Assembly: GCA_030836345.1 (NCBI GenBank)
Contig: JAURQA010000061.1
Span: 1-10,729 of the forward strand
Length of the DNA: 10,729 bases
Source: Bacteroidota bacterium
Lineage (GTDB): Bacteria; Bacteroidota; Bacteroidia; NS11-12g; UBA955
Reading direction: 5' to 3'
Within the stretch, counting starts at the first letter, position 1, and each line of letters starts with the position of its first letter. The notes under the pieces were generated by a model. The model worked only from the letters and a program-made list of their open reading frames with translations, did no database searches and was not told where the DNA came from. Positions 7,754 through 10,729 of this stretch are shown here, in pieces. Position numbers and translations under genes: made by a program.

Positions 7754-8886
7754 GATTCTCCGATGTCATAGGCTTAGACAAGCAAAAAGCGTTTTTAATT
7801 TCAGGAGTACAATCCAATAGAATAGCGCATGCTCAGTTTTTTGAGGGGCCAAGAGGTTCCGGTAACCTGGCTTTAGCCCTTGCCTATATCCAATACATTC
7901 ATTGTTCAGATAAGAGTTCCCAAGACAGTTGTGGAGTATGCACCAATTGCAAGCAATTTGCGAACTTGGTCTACCCAGATTTAAGATTATCCTTTCCCTA
8001 TTACGGCAGCAAATCCATTGCCACCGACTTTTATGCCGATTTTAAAACAGCCCTTGATAAAAATAGCTATATGGATTTTGCCATGTGGGCCCAATGGCTG
8101 GATGCAGAAAATAAAAAACTTAACATTCCCGCTTTAGAATTGAAGCAAATGGCCCAACATATGAATTTACAACCCTTTTCCGACGGCTATAAAGTTCAAT
8201 TGATTTGGATGCCAGAGTTTTTGGGTACAGAGGCGAATATGCTCCTTAAACTTATCGAAGAACCTCCGGAAAACTCATTGTTTATACTTGTGGGAGAAAG
8301 TGCCGAAAACGTGCTAACTACCATTAAAAGTAGAACGCAAATAACCAGAATACCTCCTATAGATAATCAAAGCATGGTGCAACACCTAGAGCGCACTCAT
8401 GAGCTGGATACCGATGGTGCCTTGCGCATAGCTGCCATGTGTGGAGGAGATTATTTGCTTGCGCAAGAATTGCTGGATAACAGCGAAAACGAATACCTAG
8501 AGCCCTTTATTCAATGGCTCAGGTTAGTCATCGCAGTAAAAAGGTTCGAAATGATTTCTTTTTCAGAATCTATAGGAAAAAAAGGCAGAGTATATCAAAA
8601 AGGATTTTTGCATTATGCATTAGAAATTTTGCGATCAACATTACTGTGGAAAGAAGCCGATGTAGAGCCGGGATTTTCAGAAAAAGAATCAGAATTTATC
8701 CGAAAATTAAGGAAAGTCATAGACCTACATGTGGTAGAGGAAGCCTTAAATCTTATCTCAGATAGCTTATATAGCATTGATCGAAATATCAATCAGAAAC
8801 TAATATTCAATACCCTTTCTCATCATATGATGGCTGTATTTGGCAAAAAACGAAAGAAAGAACAGGCAACCAATACGAGCAAATAA
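7750..8886 (+). CDS. holB: DNA polymerase III delta'-type clamp-loader subunit
   Basis: The 378-residue protein has the N-terminal AAA+ layout of clamp-loader subunits. MRFSDVIGLDKQK opens it, a P-loop-like GPRGSGNL is at 33-40, and four cysteines of a zinc module are at 52, 61, 64 and 67. KVQLIWMPEFL replaces the Walker B region, and SRTQ at 194-197 corresponds to the SRC/SRT sensor-arginine motif. The P-loop lysine is replaced by N39 and the Walker B acidic pair is lost. This matches the delta' role: the subunit does not hydrolyse ATP but lends its arginine to the neighbouring DnaX ATPase while beta clamps are loaded. The C-terminal third is helical, as in the collar domain. It overlaps lgt by four bases (ATGA) and ends the compact run 38 bases before the sigma gene. 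DnaX itself is unlikely because it would keep the ATP site and be longer. Confidence 0.88.
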   Translation: MRFSDVIGLDKQKAFLISGVQSNRIAHAQFFEGPRGSGNLALALAYIQYIHCSDKSSQDSCGVCTNCKQFANLVYPDLRLSFPYYGSKSIATDFYADFKTALDKNSYMDFAMWAQWLDAENKKLNIPALELKQMAQHMNLQPFSDGYKVQLIWMPEFLGTEANMLLKLIEEPPENSLFILVGESAENVLTTIKSRTQITRIPPIDNQSMVQHLERTHELDTDGALRIAAMCGGDYLLAQELLDNSENEYLEPFIQWLRLVIAVKRFEMISFSESIGKKGRVYQKGFLHYALEILRSTLLWKEADVEPGFSEKESEFIRKLRKVIDLHVVEEALNLISDSLYSIDRNINQKLIFNTLSHHMMAVFGKKRKKEQATNTSK

Positions 8887-8892
8887 GCTTCT

Positions 8893-8901
8893 TAACTTTT
8901 G
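8893..8901 (+). promoter_or_regulatory. Weak promoter-like element before the sigma-factor gene
   Basis: TAACTTTTG in the 38-base gap before the sigma gene resembles the Bacteroidota -7 box TAnnTTTG but has one extra base, and no -33 box is evident. It might drive the sigma/anti-sigma pair separately or be an ECF autoregulatory site; read-through from the preceding gene is equally possible. Confidence 0.25.
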
Positions 8902-8924
8902 CCATAGCAACAGGTAGTTAACAC

Positions 8925-9470
8925 ATGAGTCTAAGTCCCGAAGAAGAAAAAAAATTGGTAAAAAGGTGCGTTTCGGGAGATGCCCAGGCTCAAGAAGAAC
9001 TTTACCATCATTTTTCAGCTTTGCTTTTTAGTATTTGCATGCGTTATGCTCCAAATAGAACCATGGCTCAAGACTTTCTCCAAGACTCCTTTATTAAAGC
9101 ATTTAACTCGCTCCATAAGTTTAGGTTCGAAGGCTCATTTGAAGGATGGCTAAAAAGATTAACCGTAAATTGTTGCTTAGATCAGTTAAAAAAACACAAG
9201 AGAATCCCATTTCAAGAAAATATTGAATCGGCATACAACCTCGGAACGAGCAATGGCGTCTTGGAACTGTTAGAAGCTAAAAGTATGATGGAAATGATGC
9301 ATAAATTGCCCGATGGATATAGGACTGTATTCAACCTATTTGCTATTGAAGGGTACAGCCATGCAGAGATTGCCAAAAAGCTAGGAGTTTCAGAAAGCAC
9401 AAGTAAATCCCAATTATTCAAGGCTAGGAAATCCCTCCAAGTGATGTTAGAAGCCTTAAACAATGAGTAA
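8925..9470 (+). CDS. ECF-type sigma-70 family RNA polymerase sigma factor
   Basis: The 181-residue protein has only the sigma2 and sigma4 domains, the layout of extracytoplasmic-function sigma factors. Sigma2 (about 27-92) includes AQDFLQDSFIKAF (48-60), the core-binding region 2.2 pattern, and then the GSFEGWLKRLTVNCCLD stretch of regions 2.3-2.4 that melts and reads the -10 element. Sigma4 (about 121-175) contains LPDGYRTVFNLFAIEGYS followed by the helix-turn-helix HAEIAKKLGVSESTSKSQL, which reads the -35 element. The linker between them is short. Its 3' end overlaps the next gene by eight bases (ATGAGTAA), typical of a sigma/anti-sigma pair with coupled translation, so the downstream membrane protein is the likely inhibitor. 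The regulon is not visible; the adjacent PKD-domain gene is a candidate (inference). The start at 8925 gives the usual short leader before sigma2. Confidence 0.93.
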   Translation: MSLSPEEEKKLVKRCVSGDAQAQEELYHHFSALLFSICMRYAPNRTMAQDFLQDSFIKAFNSLHKFRFEGSFEGWLKRLTVNCCLDQLKKHKRIPFQENIESAYNLGTSNGVLELLEAKSMMEMMHKLPDGYRTVFNLFAIEGYSHAEIAKKLGVSESTSKSQLFKARKSLQVMLEALNNE

Positions 9471-10305
9471 AGAGTTGGAACATATAGACCAGTTGTTCAA
9501 GGAAACATTGCAAAACGCAACGATTCCGGCACCAAGCGGCGCATGGCAGGCTATTGCAAGTAAATCTGCTGTAGGGTCATCCGCAGCTGTGGGGTCTGCA
9601 GTTATTACAAAAATGACAGTGACAGCGGCATTGGTAGTAGTTTCAAGCCTTTTAATATACACGGTAACAAAAGATAAGCCCCTGAAGCCAAAAGCAAAAA
9701 CGATTCAATCCGTACAAAAGGCCCAAGCCATTGACTTAAGTCAAGAAAATAAGCTTGTTGAAATAAATGAAAAAGTGGAATCGAATGCAATTTTTCAAGA
9801 GGCACCCCAGGTTGAAAGTATGGCAGAGGTACAAAAACGAAATCAGAAAGGTGAGACCCAAATAGCTCCAACAGAATCAATTCAATTTAACATAAACAAG
9901 CATGCTAATTTGGATGTGTTTGTTTCCGCGGAGAGCTCAAAAGAAACGATTGAGGTGAAAGTACTCGAGGAAAAGCCTGTATTAAAGGATGATGAGTCCA
10001 TGCCTAAGCCACAAAGAGAGAAGGAAATACGCTTGTTCCCCAACTACTTTTCTCCCAATGTTGATGGATCCAACGATAGTTTTTACATCGACATGGATGA
10101 GCCTGTAATGTACCAGATGACTATAACCAGTCCCACGGGTGATTTATTATTTGTGAGTACCGACCCAAAAAAGAAATGGAATGGAATGTATAATGGTAGA
10201 ATATTGCCTAATGGAACCTACATTGTATCCCTAGTATATCAGTTTTATAATAATTCAAAGGTTGAAACAAAATCGAAACTGGTGAAATTAGAACGAAGTA
10301 AGTAG
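9463..10305 (+). CDS. Predicted membrane anti-sigma factor with C-terminal gliding-motility (CHU_C, T9SS type B-like) domain
   Basis: The 280-residue protein has three parts. Residues 1-50 are soluble and include IDQLFKETLQNATIPAPSGAWQAI's pattern (acidic/aromatic helix, Pro pair, Gly-x-Trp at 8-31), seen in short cytoplasmic heads of Bacteroidota anti-sigma proteins. One membrane segment follows at about 51-68. A Lys/Glu/Gln-rich, probably disordered linker covers 72-188. Residues about 189-280 match the CHU_C gliding-motility domain: FPNYFSPNVDGSNDSFYI (192-209), a YQMTITSPTGDLLF strand pair, KKWNGMYNGRILPNGTYIV (237-255) and a final LVKLERSK strand. In normal T9SS cargo this domain is the exported sorting signal on a protein with a cleavable signal peptide. 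Here it would sit in the periplasm, tethered to the inner membrane. The eight-base overlap with the sigma gene supports an anti-sigma role. The topology and the sensing role are inferred; it could alternatively be a structural membrane protein. Confidence 0.75.
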   Translation: MSKELEHIDQLFKETLQNATIPAPSGAWQAIASKSAVGSSAAVGSAVITKMTVTAALVVVSSLLIYTVTKDKPLKPKAKTIQSVQKAQAIDLSQENKLVEINEKVESNAIFQEAPQVESMAEVQKRNQKGETQIAPTESIQFNINKHANLDVFVSAESSKETIEVKVLEEKPVLKDDESMPKPQREKEIRLFPNYFSPNVDGSNDSFYIDMDEPVMYQMTITSPTGDLLFVSTDPKKKWNGMYNGRILPNGTYIVSLVYQFYNNSKVETKSKLVKLERSK

Positions 10306-10323
10306 TAAAATGAATTTTTATAG

Positions 10324-10331
10324 TAAATTTG
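10324..10331 (+). promoter_or_regulatory. Candidate promoter box (TAAATTTG) before the PKD-domain gene
   Basis: TAAATTTG is an exact match to the Bacteroidota -7 consensus and lies 17 bases before the ATG at 10349. If used, transcription would begin after the in-frame ATG at 10310, supporting 10349 as the start. No -33 box is evident, so an ECF-type or read-through promoter remains possible. Confidence 0.35.
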
Positions 10332-10348
10332 GACTTTTAAACAAGATT

Positions 10349-10729
10349 ATGATAAGTAAGAGAAAATATATTTTGAAGGCCTCCTTGGTTTTTTTGTCTA
10401 TCCTATTTGCAGGATATGCAAAAGCCCAATGTCCCATAATTGTATCTGGTAAATATTGCGTGGGATCACCCATACAATTTGAAGGATCACTTACGGGTTC
10501 GAATCACAACTGGGATTTTAACGGAGAAGGTTCAAACAATTTAGATGCAAAACCTATTTTTACCTTCGCAACTGCAGGGTCAAAAAAAATAACCTATTCG
10601 GTTACATTGCCAGATGGAACGAAGTGTAATAGTGAAGTTACGATTGATGTAAAAGCTCTGCCTACCAGCAGTCTTAAGATTATAACTTTAGATACGCAGT
10701 GTTTTGAAAATAATTTGTTTTGTTACAAA
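10349..10729 (+). CDS. Secreted PKD-domain protein, N-terminal part (3' end outside window)
   Basis: The frame runs open to the window edge, giving 127 residues. Starting at the ATG at 10349, residues 1-26 form a signal peptide: SKRK, a hydrophobic core at 9-20, and cleavage after AKA. The in-frame ATG at 10310 would add 13 residues before the positive cluster and is less likely. The mature protein begins QCPIIVSGKYC, and residues about 32-104 look like a PKD/Ig-like domain: a SPIQFEGS strand, NWDFNGEG at 54-61 (the usual WDFGDG core), AKPIFTFATAGSKKITYSV, and then a C93-containing strand. PKD modules are common in surface proteins and T9SS cargo of Bacteroidota, which often end in a CHU_C domain; that end is not visible. 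It follows the sigma/anti-sigma pair by 43 bases with no terminator between, so it may be co-transcribed with or controlled by them. Function beyond adhesion-type surface exposure cannot be stated. Confidence 0.78.
   Translation, partial: MISKRKYILKASLVFLSILFAGYAKAQCPIIVSGKYCVGSPIQFEGSLTGSNHNWDFNGEGSNNLDAKPIFTFATAGSKKITYSVTLPDGTKCNSEVTIDVKALPTSSLKIITLDTQCFENNLFCYK

Noticed and set aside
7846..7870. Broken P-loop in the delta' gene (N39 for lysine) as a sign of a decayed gene.
   Set aside because: Loss of the ATP site is normal for delta' subunits; the zinc cysteines, SRTQ motif and full length are kept.
9569..9601. AVGSSAAVGSA near-repeat just before the membrane segment of the anti-sigma-like protein.
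   Set aside because: It is a short low-complexity small-residue stretch, likely a flexible joint; the DNA copies are imperfect and give no sign of a mobile or regulatory repeat.
10310..10348. Upstream in-frame ATG at 10310 for the PKD-domain gene.
   Set aside because: It would put 13 extra residues before the positive cluster of the signal peptide and lies upstream of the TAAATTTG box; 10349 fits better, though it cannot be fully excluded.

Overview
The window suggests a member of the Bacteroidota, from a lineage with a type IX secretion system (T9SS). The signs are a TonB-dependent receptor barrel end, a large exported protein with a T9SS type A-like C-terminal domain, a PorV/PorQ-family barrel, a gliding-motility (CHU_C, type B-like) domain, TAnnTTTG promoter-like boxes and AT-rich DNA. 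Family-level placement is not possible from this sequence alone. Every supported gene lies on the + strand and there is no gene-free stretch over 300 bases.

Region 1 (1-5945) is an envelope cluster, closed by a strong intrinsic terminator (5966-5996). It holds the 3' end of a TonB-dependent receptor gene, a 1297-residue secreted protein of unknown function with a T9SS-like C-terminal sorting domain, and a PorV/PorQ-family outer-membrane barrel. The spacings are 20 and 21 bases, so these look like one transcription unit. My inference is a nutrient-uptake or surface-display module in which the receptor, its surface partner and a paralogue of the T9SS shuttle protein are encoded together.

Region 2 (about 6029-8886) is a tightly packed housekeeping run: greA, a HIT-family nucleotide hydrolase, lgt (lipoprotein diacylglyceryl transferase) and a DNA polymerase III delta'-type subunit. 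Stop and start codons overlap at two of the three junctions and are three bases apart at the third. A double TAnnTTTG motif upstream of greA is the likely promoter.

Region 3 (8925-10729) is regulatory. An ECF sigma factor overlaps by 8 bases a predicted single-pass membrane protein with an anti-sigma-like N-terminus and, on the presumed periplasmic side, a CHU_C-type domain of the kind that normally ends T9SS cargo. Next comes the start of a secreted PKD-domain protein that runs off the window. The sigma/anti-sigma pair with a T9SS-type domain as its possible sensor is the most unusual item here, followed by the receptor/cargo/PorV cluster. No RNA genes, insertion sequences, CRISPR arrays or attachment sites were seen.
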